DNA of 64,000 nt. It comes from Aurantiacibacter odishensis (GTDB taxonomy: Bacteria > Pseudomonadota > Alphaproteobacteria > Sphingomonadales > Sphingomonadaceae). The stretch spans positions 372,001 through 436,000 of the forward strand of contig NZ_QYOS01000023.1 in the NCBI RefSeq assembly GCF_003605195.1, read 5' to 3'. The position numbers were made by a program, and so were the translations under genes. Below, piece after piece: positions 27,791 through 40,636 of the stretch. How positions within the stretch are numbered: position 1 is the stretch's first letter; every line of letters begins with the position of its first letter. A model generated the notes under the pieces. It was not told the origin of the DNA. It worked only from the letters and a program-made list of their open reading frames with translations, and did not search any database.

Positions 27791-29020
27791 ATGACACGGA
27801 TCCTGCACGTTCTCGACCATTCGCTGCCGATGCACAGCGGCTATACCTTCCGCACGCGCGCCATCCTGCGCGCGCAGCAAGGCTTGGGGCTGGAGGTGCG
27901 CGGAATCACCGGGCAGCGGCATGTCCACGCCGGTCCGCCGGTGGAGCAGGTCGATGGTCTCACGTTCCACCGCACGTCCGGCAAGCCTGCCGGCCCCGTC
28001 GGCATCAGGGAATGGCGCGAGATCGATGCGTTGGCCAGGTCCATCGTGGCGTTGGCCGACGAATGGCGGCCCGACATTCTGCACGCCCACTCGCCTGCGC
28101 TGAACGGCCTTGCCGCGATCAGGGCCGGGCGCAAGCTGGGCATCCCGGTGGTCTACGAAATCCGCGCTTTCTGGGAAGATGCCGCCGTCGGCAACCTGAC
28201 AGGGCGCGAAGGTTCGCTGAAATACCGCCTTACGCGCGAACTGGAAAACTCCGCCGTGCGCGGGGCAGACGCCGTGATGACCATTTGCAAGGGACTGAAG
28301 GCGGACCTCGTCGCGCGCGGATTCCCGGCCGAGAAGATCGGCATAATGCCCAACGGCGTGGATCTGACGACCTTCGGCGAACCTGCCGAGCGCGACAATG
28401 CGCTCGCGGCTCGGCTCGGTATCGGGGAAGGCCCCGTCATCGGCTTCATCGGCAGCTTCTACAATTACGAGGGGCTGGACGATCTCATCGCCGCCATGCC
28501 CATGCTGATCGAACGGCATCCGGGCGCGCACCTGCTGCTGGTGGGTGGGGGACCGATGGACGAAGCCCTGCGCGCGCAGGCAGCGGCCTCACCGGTTGCC
28601 GATCGCATCCACTTCACAGGCCGCGTGCCGCACGCCGAGGTGGAACGGTATTACGCCCTTACCGACATCATGGCCTACCCGCGCAAGAAGAGCCGCCTCA
28701 CCGATCTCGTCACGCCATTGAAGCCGCTGGAAGCGAACGCGCAGATGCAACTGGTCGCCGCCAGCGACGTGGGCGGCCACCGCGAACTGATCCGCGACGG
28801 TGAGACAGGCGTGCTGTTCGCACCCGACGATCCCGCCGCCTGCGCCGCTGCGCTGGCCGACCTGGTGGACAGGCGCGGCGAGTGGCCCGACATCCGCCAG
28901 GCCGCTCGTGAACATGTCCGTAATCGGCATGACTGGGCTACCAATGCACAGCGTTATCGGGTCGTTTACCTTGGCCTGTTAGGCGCGATCCACGACGGCC
29001 GTATCCCCCACGTTGCCTGA
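27791..29020 (+). CDS. Glycosyltransferase of the GT4 type, exosortase-A-associated group
   Basis: A 409-residue GT-B fold glycosyltransferase. It has an N-terminal acceptor-binding region (RILHVLDHSLPMHSGYTFRT), the hinge GIMPNGVDLTTF, and a donor site with GRVPHAEVERYYALTD and the EX7E-like stretch around PLKPLEANAQMQLVAASDVGG. The start HVLDHSLPMHSGYTFRTRAI matches the PEP-CTERM/exosortase-associated glycosyltransferase group as I recall it. It is divergent from the ligase operon and probably adds a sugar in the same exopolysaccharide pathway. Confidence 0.88.
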   Translation: MTRILHVLDHSLPMHSGYTFRTRAILRAQQGLGLEVRGITGQRHVHAGPPVEQVDGLTFHRTSGKPAGPVGIREWREIDALARSIVALADEWRPDILHAHSPALNGLAAIRAGRKLGIPVVYEIRAFWEDAAVGNLTGREGSLKYRLTRELENSAVRGADAVMTICKGLKADLVARGFPAEKIGIMPNGVDLTTFGEPAERDNALAARLGIGEGPVIGFIGSFYNYEGLDDLIAAMPMLIERHPGAHLLLVGGGPMDEALRAQAAASPVADRIHFTGRVPHAEVERYYALTDIMAYPRKKSRLTDLVTPLKPLEANAQMQLVAASDVGGHRELIRDGETGVLFAPDDPAACAAALADLVDRRGEWPDIRQAAREHVRNRHDWATNAQRYRVVYLGLLGAIHDGRIPHVA

Positions 29021-29067
29021 TCTGTGCGGCAGCGGGTTGTAAACCGGCGAAGAAACAGGATTGGCAC

Positions 29068-30924
29068 GTGGCGAGCAGCCCCATGCACATGGATAAAACG
29101 GTGAATGCTGCCCGCAAGGCAGGCAAGCCACCGATTACCGCCAGCCCCGCGTTCCCGTGGATCGTGGCGTTGTGGTTCGCCGCCCTGCTCGGAATCGGCT
29201 GTCTGATACTTCCCTCGTCCGTTTTGGAAAGCATCGTGATTGCCACGGGCGTTTCCGCCGTGTTGCCGACGGCGGCACCGCCGCTGGGTTTCACAGCCAA
29301 GGCACTGTTGGCGCTCGCTGGCATGCTGGCGGGCGGTTCGCTGGGCCTGTTCCTCGCGCGCCGTATCGCGGCACCTAAGGGTAAGCGGACCGGGGCCGAG
29401 AAGATCCGCAAGCCGTTGATCGGTGCAAGGAGTTCTAACGACGGCGAGGACGACGAGCACGACGACCTGCCCGATCCCAAGAGCGCCAGCCGCCGCCGTG
29501 CGCTGGCGATCGAGGAAGAAGACGGCTCAAGCGATTTCCTGGACATAGCTCCCCTTCCGGGCGTCGATTATCAGGTGCGAGGCCCCATTCTGGCCGTGCG
29601 TCATAGTGAACGGGAGACCGCACCTGCCGACATTGCAGGGGAAGAGGAGCCTTTCGAACTGGAAGAGCTAGCCGCCCTGCCGGATGACGTTTCCGAAGAC
29701 GAGCGCCAGGACTTCGTCCCGGAAACGCAGGCCAGCGACCCCGTGATTGCAGTCGGATACTCCGAACCCGCAGAGGCCCTGCCGTTCTCGCCGCCCTCCA
29801 TTGCGCATGTGCACGACGACCAGAACACAGGACAGGGCGAGCGCGAAAAAGCCGCCGCGCCGGCATCCGGCCCGGAAGCCGAAGCCGAAGCCGAAGCCGA
29901 AGCCGAAGCCGATATTGCGCCTGAGAGCGAGGACACCGTGTCAGAAGAACAGATTTTCCAGACAGCCCATACACCCTGTTTCGACACGGATGATGCTGCG
30001 GCCTTTGCCGATCCAGAGCCGGACGTGGTGATGGAAGGAGAGGCCGTCTCCGAGAACGAAGAGGAGTGCGAAGGCCTGGTGCAGTTGGTACAGCGGCTCG
30101 GCTCCACGCTCGAAAAGCATCGTGAATGGGCGGCGGCGAATGCCGCGCGCGTGGCCGCTGAGGCTCGTGCAGCAGAAGCGAACGCCGGTGAACCGATCAA
30201 CGGCGCGGCAGAGGCCCCGTTCGCCGACGCACCGGTCATCGAGGCTCCGATCCCCGACGAATTCGATCCCGCAAAGGCAGAGGACGTGTCGCAGGCCATG
30301 GCTGCCTATTTCGGCGCTGCCGCTGCTTCGGCACGCGCCGAAGCGCAGGTCTCTGAAGAGCAGGAGCCTGCCAGGGGGAGCGAGCGGGGCGAGAGCGAAC
30401 TGGCGCGCTCGCGATACGAAGCCTTCCGCGGCACGATGGCCGCTTTCGATGTGGACGAGGACGACGCAGACGAGGACCTTTCCGAACTCGCCGCGTCCTT
30501 CACCCTGCCGATACTGAAAGAGGAACGATCCGCGTCAATGCCGCGTCCGGCTTTCGATCAGGCGCCGCCATCTGTCCACGCACACGAGGCGACAGCGACT
30601 GCCGATACCGAGGAGGAGGACGAACCTTTCGAAGGATCGGTGGCCATCTCGCCCAATCCCTTCAAGCGCAATGCGGACGAATTCGTGCGGGTGGAAGAAC
30701 CCGAGCCCGAGGATGGCGAGGCTCAGCCTGCCGTGCTGTTCCCCAACCAGCAGGCACGCAAACCCGCCGCGGTCGACTCTCCGGCCCTGTCGCGCGCCTT
30801 CGATCCTCCCGCAGGCCAGGATGCCAACATCTCGCCGCGTTCGCACCATCCGCGCCCCTCGAATGACGATAACGAACGGGCCTTGCGCGAGGCGCTGATG
30901 AACCTGCAACGCATGAACAATTAA
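29068..30924 (+). CDS. Large acidic protein with an N-terminal membrane anchor
   Basis: A 618-residue protein of unknown function. Two hydrophobic segments (about residues 28-47 and 75-96) are followed by a basic patch (PKGKRTGAEKIRK). About 500 residues rich in Glu, Asp and Ala then follow, with low complexity and an EAEAEA run. It is likely anchored in the membrane with a long disordered acidic region in the cytoplasm. The GTG at 29068 follows a good AGGA; ATG 29083 is an alternative. It lies between the glycosyltransferase and gltB and might influence polysaccharide export or cell envelope organisation, but nothing in the sequence proves a role. Confidence 0.65.
   Translation: MASSPMHMDKTVNAARKAGKPPITASPAFPWIVALWFAALLGIGCLILPSSVLESIVIATGVSAVLPTAAPPLGFTAKALLALAGMLAGGSLGLFLARRIAAPKGKRTGAEKIRKPLIGARSSNDGEDDEHDDLPDPKSASRRRALAIEEEDGSSDFLDIAPLPGVDYQVRGPILAVRHSERETAPADIAGEEEPFELEELAALPDDVSEDERQDFVPETQASDPVIAVGYSEPAEALPFSPPSIAHVHDDQNTGQGEREKAAAPASGPEAEAEAEAEAEADIAPESEDTVSEEQIFQTAHTPCFDTDDAAAFADPEPDVVMEGEAVSENEEECEGLVQLVQRLGSTLEKHREWAAANAARVAAEARAAEANAGEPINGAAEAPFADAPVIEAPIPDEFDPAKAEDVSQAMAAYFGAAAASARAEAQVSEEQEPARGSERGESELARSRYEAFRGTMAAFDVDEDDADEDLSELAASFTLPILKEERSASMPRPAFDQAPPSVHAHEATATADTEEEDEPFEGSVAISPNPFKRNADEFVRVEEPEPEDGEAQPAVLFPNQQARKPAAVDSPALSRAFDPPAGQDANISPRSHHPRPSNDDNERALREALMNLQRMNN
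29875..29910 (+). repeat. Hexanucleotide repeat (GAAGCC)x6
   Basis: Six perfect copies of GAAGCC encode six Glu-Ala pairs inside the acidic protein. Length changes by slippage would stay in frame. Confidence 0.95.
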
Positions 30925-30980
30925 GTAGCGGACCAGAGTCGACCGACAGCCGAGGCAACGAACCGCCTGCCAAGCTGGAA

Positions 30981-31030
30981 TTTGCCACTGCAAAGCTATT
31001 TTGCGGTGCACCAAACCTTGCAAAAATTGC
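30981..31030. promoter_or_regulatory. Cluster of TTGC/GCAA palindromes upstream of gltB
   Basis: The 245-base gap before gltB contains TTTGCCACTGCAAA (30981-30994, perfect five-base arms), GGTGCACC (31005-31012) and TTGCAAAAATTGC (31018-31030). GGTGCACC resembles joined NtrC half-sites, and gltBD is a nitrogen-assimilation operon, so an operator role is plausible. No convincing sigma-54 -24/-12 pair with the right spacing was found. Confidence 0.28.
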
Positions 31031-31169
31031 TTCCTGTCGCCATGAGGGCGCTTCGCGAAATTTTCGTGCCTTGCCGGGCTGTTGATTCGCGTTTCGTTAC
31101 CAGTGTAACTGGTTTCGAAGCGTGCTAATCCTCCGCCCGGAATATGCACGCGAAACAGGAAGTTGAAGA

Positions 31170-35828
<4,659 letters not shown>

Positions 35829-35840
35829 GGATAAAAGATC

Positions 35841-37277
35841 ATGGGCAAGGAAACCGGCTTCCTCGAAATCGAGCGCAAGGATCGCACCTACGATGCGCCT
35901 GAAGAGCGGCTGAAGCACTACAAGGAATTCATGATTCCGCACAGCGAGGAAGGCCTGAAGAACCAGGCCGCCCGCTGCATGAATTGCGGCATTCCCTATT
36001 GTCACAACGGCTGTCCGGTGAACAACATCATCCCGGACTGGAATCACCTCGTCTATGAGGGCGACTGGAAGAACGCGCTGGAGATCTTGCACTCCACCAA
36101 CAACTTCCCCGAATTCACCGGCCGCGTGTGCCCCGCCCCGTGCGAGGCCAGCTGTACGCTGAACATCACGGACGAGCCGGTCACCATCAAGTCCATCGAG
36201 TGCGCGATCATCGATCGCGGCTGGAAGGAAGGCTGGGTGAAGCCGCAGGTGCCGGAGACAAAGACCGGCAAGAGCGTAGCCGTGGTCGGCTCCGGTCCCG
36301 CCGGCATGGCCTGCGCCCAGCAGCTGGCGCGCGCCGGGCATTCCGTCACCGTGTTCGAGAAGTCTGACCGCGTGGGCGGCCTGCTGCGCTACGGCATTCC
36401 CGACTTCAAGATGGAAAAGACCCAGATCAATCGCCGCGCGGTGCAGATGGAGGCAGAAGGCGTTGTCTTCAAAACCTCCACCGAAGTCGGCGTCGATATT
36501 TCCATGAAGAACCTCAAGGAGAATTTCGACGCGGTCGTGCTGGCAGGCGGGGCGGAGCATCCGCGCATGCTGGAAATCCCCGGTGCGGAAATGTCGGGCG
36601 TTCGCCTCGCGATGGAATTTCTCACCCAGCAGAACAAGCGCAACGCGGGCGACGACGAGACACGCGCCGCACCGCGCGGCACGCTGACGGCCACGGGCAA
36701 GCACGTGATCGTGATCGGCGGCGGCGACACCGGTTCGGACTGCGTGGGCACCAGCAACCGCCAGGGCGCCAAGAGCGTTACCCAGATCGAGATCATGCCG
36801 CAGCCGCCCGAGAAGGAAAACAAGCTGCTGACCTGGCCAGACTGGCCGATGAAGCTGCGCACCTCCAGCAGCCACGAAGAGGGCGTGGAGCGCGACTGGT
36901 CCGTGCTGACCAAGGAAGTGGTGGGCGAGGACGGCAAGGTTACCGGCCTGAAATGCGTGCGCGCCGACTGGTCCGAGGGGCAGTTGAAGGAAGTGCCCGA
37001 CAGCGAGTTCACCCTGCCCGCCGATCTCATCCTCCTTGCCATGGGCTTCCTCGGCCCGCGCCAGCAGGGCATGATCGAGCAGAGCGCCGTCACCCTTACC
37101 GACCGTGGCAACGTGGAGGCGAACGTGAAGGACTATCGCACCTCGGACCCCGCGATCTACGCCTGCGGCGACATGCGCCGCGGCCAGTCGCTGGTCGTCT
37201 GGGCCATCCGCGAAGGTCGCCAGTGCGCAGCCAGCGTGGACGAGGCGCTGATGGGCGTTACCGAACTGCCGCGCTGA
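35841..37277 (+). CDS. gltD: Glutamate synthase (NADPH) small subunit
   Basis: A 478-residue flavoprotein that passes electrons from NADPH to GltB. It has two N-terminal iron-sulphur cysteine groups ([14 protein letters not shown] and CPAPCEASC). The FAD fold follows ([19 protein letters not shown]), then the NADPH fold ([15 protein letters not shown]), with the C-terminal FAD contact [17 protein letters not shown]. It works as a complex with GltB; ammonium assimilation regulation is expected but not shown. Confidence 0.97.
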   Translation: MGKETGFLEIERKDRTYDAPEERLKHYKEFMIPHSEEGLKNQAARCMNCGIPYCHNGCPVNNIIPDWNHLVYEGDWKNALEILHSTNNFPEFTGRVCPAPCEASCTLNITDEPVTIKSIECAIIDRGWKEGWVKPQVPETKTGKSVAVVGSGPAGMACAQQLARAGHSVTVFEKSDRVGGLLRYGIPDFKMEKTQINRRAVQMEAEGVVFKTSTEVGVDISMKNLKENFDAVVLAGGAEHPRMLEIPGAEMSGVRLAMEFLTQQNKRNAGDDETRAAPRGTLTATGKHVIVIGGGDTGSDCVGTSNRQGAKSVTQIEIMPQPPEKENKLLTWPDWPMKLRTSSSHEEGVERDWSVLTKEVVGEDGKVTGLKCVRADWSEGQLKEVPDSEFTLPADLILLAMGFLGPRQQGMIEQSAVTLTDRGNVEANVKDYRTSDPAIYACGDMRRGQSLVVWAIREGRQCAASVDEALMGVTELPR

Positions 37278-37340
37278 CGCCGTCTCAAGGAATTGGCGAA
37301 AATCCTTGCCGCGGGATCGCCGCGAACGGATAGTCACTTC

Positions 37341-38429
37341 ATGGATCGATCCACGGGGGAACGACAGGACGGCAAGGTCGCTGCCGTGCAGCTTCTGCGC
37401 GCGCTGGCGGCAGGTGTAGTGGCAATCCTCCACCTTGCCTTTGCCTATGCTGATCATATCGGACCGGGCCTGGGATTGCCACGCGGGGACGGACACCTTG
37501 CGCAGTCAGCGGTCGCCCTGTTCTTCGTGATCTCCGGCTACATCATGGTCGTCTCCTCACAGAAGCTGTTCGCTTCTGCCGGGGCGACGCGCGTCTTCTG
37601 GACACGCCGCTGCATCCGCATCCTGCCTCCCTATTGGCTTGCGACAATTTTACTGGTGACTGTCTCGCTGTACCTCGGGCGCGAAGTGAACGGCAGTTGG
37701 CTTGCCAGTTCGATGATCCTCTTGCCCACCGATACGGTCGCCTTCTACGGCAGGCCAGAATTCCTGCTCTGGCCAGGGTGGACATTATTTTACGAGATGG
37801 TGTTCTACCTGCTTTTCGGCCTCGGACTTCGCTGGGGGCGCGCTCCGGCGATTGCCGTCGCCAGCGTTGGTATCGTTGCACTGGTGCTGGCAGGCATTTT
37901 TCTGTCGCCGGAAAAGGCTTTCTTCAGCAGCCTTACCCGTCCGATACTGCTGGTTTTCCTGTTCGGAATGGCGCTGGCGGCCTTTCGCCAACAAGGCAAT
38001 GTACTGTCTCCGGTAATCCGATGGGCGGCACTTGCGCTCTCTATCCTCAGCTTCTTTACTGTCTCTCTCGCGGGGGCGACGGCTCCGCTGGATATTACCT
38101 ATACAGTCTGGGCGGGAATGCCGGCCGTGCTGCTGGCTGTCGCTGTGCTTGGCGGTCCGCTGAAGATTCCCTTCGCGAACCTCGCCAACCTGCTGGGCGA
38201 TTCAAGCTACGCGTTATACCTGCTGCACGTGCCGGTGGGGATGGCTGCGATCTCGCTGCTGCCGCTGCGTTTCGGTGCCTGGCCATTCCTGATCGGGGTA
38301 CTGATCCTGGTCTATGCCGCCAGTCTGCTCGCATTCCACCGCGTCGAACGTCCGATGACGCGCTGGCTCAACCAACGACTGACCGGCAAATGGCGCAGAG
38401 ACAGGCTGCTGCAGGAAACCGGTGTATGA
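37341..38429 (+). CDS. Membrane acyltransferase (acyltransferase-3 family)
   Basis: A 362-residue multi-pass protein (from ATG 37341) with the family start VQLLRALAAGVVAILHLAF holding the putative catalytic His. About ten membrane helices follow, with an SSYALYLLHVP motif near the C-terminus. It probably acylates a surface glycan. An upstream TTG at 37293 adds 16 residues and is less likely. The SGNH remnant at 39,664-40,206 belongs to a different, lost acyltransferase because this gene is complete. Confidence 0.85.
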   Translation: MDRSTGERQDGKVAAVQLLRALAAGVVAILHLAFAYADHIGPGLGLPRGDGHLAQSAVALFFVISGYIMVVSSQKLFASAGATRVFWTRRCIRILPPYWLATILLVTVSLYLGREVNGSWLASSMILLPTDTVAFYGRPEFLLWPGWTLFYEMVFYLLFGLGLRWGRAPAIAVASVGIVALVLAGIFLSPEKAFFSSLTRPILLVFLFGMALAAFRQQGNVLSPVIRWAALALSILSFFTVSLAGATAPLDITYTVWAGMPAVLLAVAVLGGPLKIPFANLANLLGDSSYALYLLHVPVGMAAISLLPLRFGAWPFLIGVLILVYAASLLAFHRVERPMTRWLNQRLTGKWRRDRLLQETGV

Positions 38430-38517
38430 GGCGCGGATAACAAGGTTTGCAGTTTTTCACTGCCTTTCATCGGCATGCTGCTACAATATCGGTCAACCCA
38501 GCGGGCACGAGGGCGGA

Positions 38518-39129
38518 ATGAAGCAAACCGAATATACGTTGAAGAACGGGAAGATGATCAGGGTCGTCGACGACCTTTTCAGCTACGCAGACCGCGCGGA
38601 GATTTACGAGAAAGCTGTCGCAGCCCCTTACAAGATCGGCTGGAGCGACACCCCGATCCTTGAACTCAGCAATTATCGTTATCTCTACCATGCCATGCCG
38701 GATGATGACCTCAACCGGTCGCCGCTACTGTTCAACCTCATGGCCTCGCCGCTGCACGAGGTGTTCGAGGGGAAAGACATAAAGAAGGCAGTCATCAACC
38801 TCTCGCATCCGACCGACGTGCATTTCCCGCATTCGCACAACACTGCTGATGTGCTGCTCTACTACGTAAACCTGAAGTGGGAGCTGCACTGGTTTGGCGA
38901 GACTATGTTCTATGACGATCAAGCCAGTGAAATCGAGCTGGCCTTGCCCTACACACCAGGACGGGTCGCCTATTTCGAACGCGGAGTACCCCATGCGCTG
39001 CGTCCGCAGTCACAGGCGGCTCAGGCCTTCAGACTGACCATTGCGATATTCCTTATCGACAAGGGTTCCGAAGATAGCGGTTCCGAAGATAGCGGTTCCG
39101 AAGATAGCGGTTCCGAAGACCAGAGTTGA
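38518..39129 (+). CDS. 2-oxoglutarate/Fe(II)-dioxygenase-like protein with a repeat tail
   Basis: A 203-residue protein. The central part looks like a double-stranded beta-helix dioxygenase: a metal site around PHSHNTAD (His105, His107, Asp111), a distal His159 in VPHALRP, and Arg172 in FRLTIAIFL that could hold 2-oxoglutarate. The motif set is inferred by eye. The last 20 residues are four copies of Gly-Ser-Glu-Asp-(Ser), encoded by a 15-base tandem repeat. A GAGGGCGG ribosome site precedes ATG 38518. It lies next to an acyltransferase gene, so a role in glycan or lipid modification is possible but unproven. Confidence 0.6.
   Translation: MKQTEYTLKNGKMIRVVDDLFSYADRAEIYEKAVAAPYKIGWSDTPILELSNYRYLYHAMPDDDLNRSPLLFNLMASPLHEVFEGKDIKKAVINLSHPTDVHFPHSHNTADVLLYYVNLKWELHWFGETMFYDDQASEIELALPYTPGRVAYFERGVPHALRPQSQAAQAFRLTIAIFLIDKGSEDSGSEDSGSEDSGSEDQS
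39064..39120 (+). repeat. 15-base tandem repeat at the 3' end of a gene, 3.8 copies
   Basis: GGTTCCGAAGATAGC is repeated three times exactly, followed by a 12-base fourth unit that differs at its last base. Each unit encodes Gly-Ser-Glu-Asp-Ser. Exact copies point to recent slippage, and copy number can vary without shifting the frame. Confidence 0.97.
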
Positions 39130-39134
39130 CGGGA

Positions 39135-39311
39135 TCAGTTCCGTTTGCCCGCTTTCACAAGCGCGCCGCCGGCAACGCCGCATATCGCGAGCGCGATTGT
39201 AAAGCCAATACCGGCTCCCCAGATCATTCCTGCAGAGCCAGCGAGCCAGCCACCAATCGTCAATCCTGCGATCGGCAAGACCAGCAACAGAATGCACCCC
39301 AAGGCGGCCAT
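39135..39311 (-). CDS. Small membrane protein (58 residues)
   Basis: The minus-strand frame from ATG 39311 encodes two Gly/Ala-rich hydrophobic segments (MAALGCILLLVLPIAGLTIG and WGAGIGFTIALAICGVAGG) and a short basic end (KAGKRN). The composition is that of a real small membrane protein and the frame fills an otherwise empty gap converging on the dioxygenase-like gene. No family is recognised. Confidence 0.5.
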   Translation of the reverse strand: MAALGCILLLVLPIAGLTIGGWLAGSAGMIWGAGIGFTIALAICGVAGGALVKAGKRN

Positions 39312-39423
39312 GCGCGCTCCCTAGCAGGTAACTTCCGGTACGCCAGTGGCGCGTACGGGTTAGCCTCAGGCAACTGTCATCAAGGTGTAATCTCCATGCT
39401 GTGAGTTTGGTGCGAAGGGGATT

Positions 39424-39675
39424 ATGCCGGACTACCGATTCTGTCTCGAACGTGAAAACTCGCGCAGCCGGGAAATCGCGTTCGACCTTCCGGATGTCTG
39501 GGCGGTGGACAAGGTAGCAAAGCACGTTGCGCGCGGTCTCGCGGCGGAAGAACTCGGCCGGGGCAGCCTGCACCTGGCACAGGACGTAATGGTCCTCGAT
39601 AATGACGACACCGTGGTGGCCCGCTATCCGCTGGCCGATTTCCTGCATATCGAAGCCGACACGCTAAGGGCCTGA
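39424..39675 (+). CDS. Small conserved protein of the DUF6894 type
   Basis: An 83-residue soluble protein, MPDYRFCLERENSRSREIAF at the start, with an LPDVWAVDKVAKHVARGL helix and a final strand VMVLDNDDTVVARYPLADF. Such short proteins are frequent in sphingomonads and rhizobia and have no known function; DUF6894 is named from recall of the start and length. It converges on the SGNH remnant and overlaps it by 12 bases. Confidence 0.6.
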   Translation: MPDYRFCLERENSRSREIAFDLPDVWAVDKVAKHVARGLAAEELGRGSLHLAQDVMVLDNDDTVVARYPLADFLHIEADTLRA

Positions 39676-40206
39676 CACCTCGGCTTTATCCCTGTCCGAC
39701 GCAAACAGCCTTTCATAAAGCCACAGCTGCGCTTCGCACGGCAGATTGCCGTGCAGGTGAGTGCCGTCTTGGTAGATCAGCACGTCGCCGTGCAGCACGG
39801 GACAGATGCCGTTCTCGCACAGCGCGGCATGTGTATCGATTACGGGCAGGTTCGAGACTGAAACCTGGAGCCATTCACCTTTGTCGGCATTCTGGATCAG
39901 CGAGCCCGGCAACGGTTCGCGCAGGTCGTGGTTGCACAGTCCGCTTACCAGCATCGCGTTCTGCTGCACCCAGCAGCCGACAAGGCCGAGGTTGTAGGCA
40001 GGTATGTCTCTTACCAACACGGCCTCGGCGAAGTCGGCCTGCTGCAAATGGTTTACCAGTGCCGCGACGCCGTCTGTATCTTCCTCGTACCAGCGATAGG
40101 CGATGTAGACGCGCGTCGCGCCCGCCGCTCGCACGGCCCTGATGATGCGTTCTATTTCGCTGGTGACACTGCGGGCATTGCGCCGCAAGCGCATCACGCG
40201 CAGCAT
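39664..40206 (-). pseudogene. Orphan C-terminal half of an SGNH-type acyltransferase domain
   Basis: The frame encodes about 180 residues whose end matches the SGNH domain that follows acyltransferase-3 membrane domains: DTHAALCENGICPVLHGD and YQDGTHLHGN with the catalytic Asp-x-x-His. The first SGNH block with the catalytic Ser and the whole membrane domain are missing. The frame stays open upstream to 40,395 through the broken dksA-like gene, and residues just before the ATG (AQFNQNIQ) also resemble SGNH sequence. This suggests a deletion joined the remnant to its neighbour. It could still be expressed, but is unlikely to be an active esterase. Confidence 0.6.
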
Positions 40207-40255
40207 CTGGATGTTTTGGTTGAATTGCGCCGGATGCCTGCGCCCGCCGCGGCTG

Positions 40256-40585
40256 TCACTTGGCGGCGCACCCGACGCACAGCGCGACGCTGGGATCGTT
40301 GCGCAGCCTTCCCCCGGCGATCTTTCCACCGCACTGCACGCACCAGCCCCACTCGTCATCATCCAGGCGTTCCAGTGCCGACTTGAGCCGCACACGCTCG
40401 CCCTGGCGGCGGCGCTACTCGGCCAGCGCCATCGCCTGCTGCTGCATCGCGTCCATGCGTGAGAGGCGACCTACGCTGTCCTGCTGCAAGGTCACTGGCG
40501 CGCGGCCTTCCTCGCTCAGTGCGTCGAGCCGATCCAGTTCGGCAAGGCGCTCGGTCAGGGCAGTACGGGCTTCATTGTCGGTCAT
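40256..40585 (-). pseudogene. DksA/TraR-like zinc-finger gene broken by one in-frame amber codon
   Basis: From ATG 40585 the frame encodes a DksA-like coiled coil (RTALTERLAELDRLDALSEE onwards), then a TAG at codon 57 (40415-40417). In the same frame it continues through a second basic helix to a C4 zinc finger (CVQCGGK, then CVGC) and a natural TGA at 40256. No frameshift is needed, so a single base change produced the stop. Full length would be 109 residues, normal for this family. Sequencing error, true loss of function or amber read-through are the possibilities. Confidence 0.82.
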
Positions 40586-40636
40586 CACAGGCACGCTGGC
40601 CCATATGCGGGGGACTCGTCAAAGGCTTGAGAAAGG

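Noticed and set aside
29875-29910. CRISPR-like or structural DNA repeat
   Set aside because: The repeat is a plain in-frame hexanucleotide run coding for Glu-Ala, with no spacers.
30960-31169. A sigma-54 promoter before gltB
   Set aside because: GG and GC pairs are present, but none has the required ten-base spacing, so I kept only the palindromes as possible operators.
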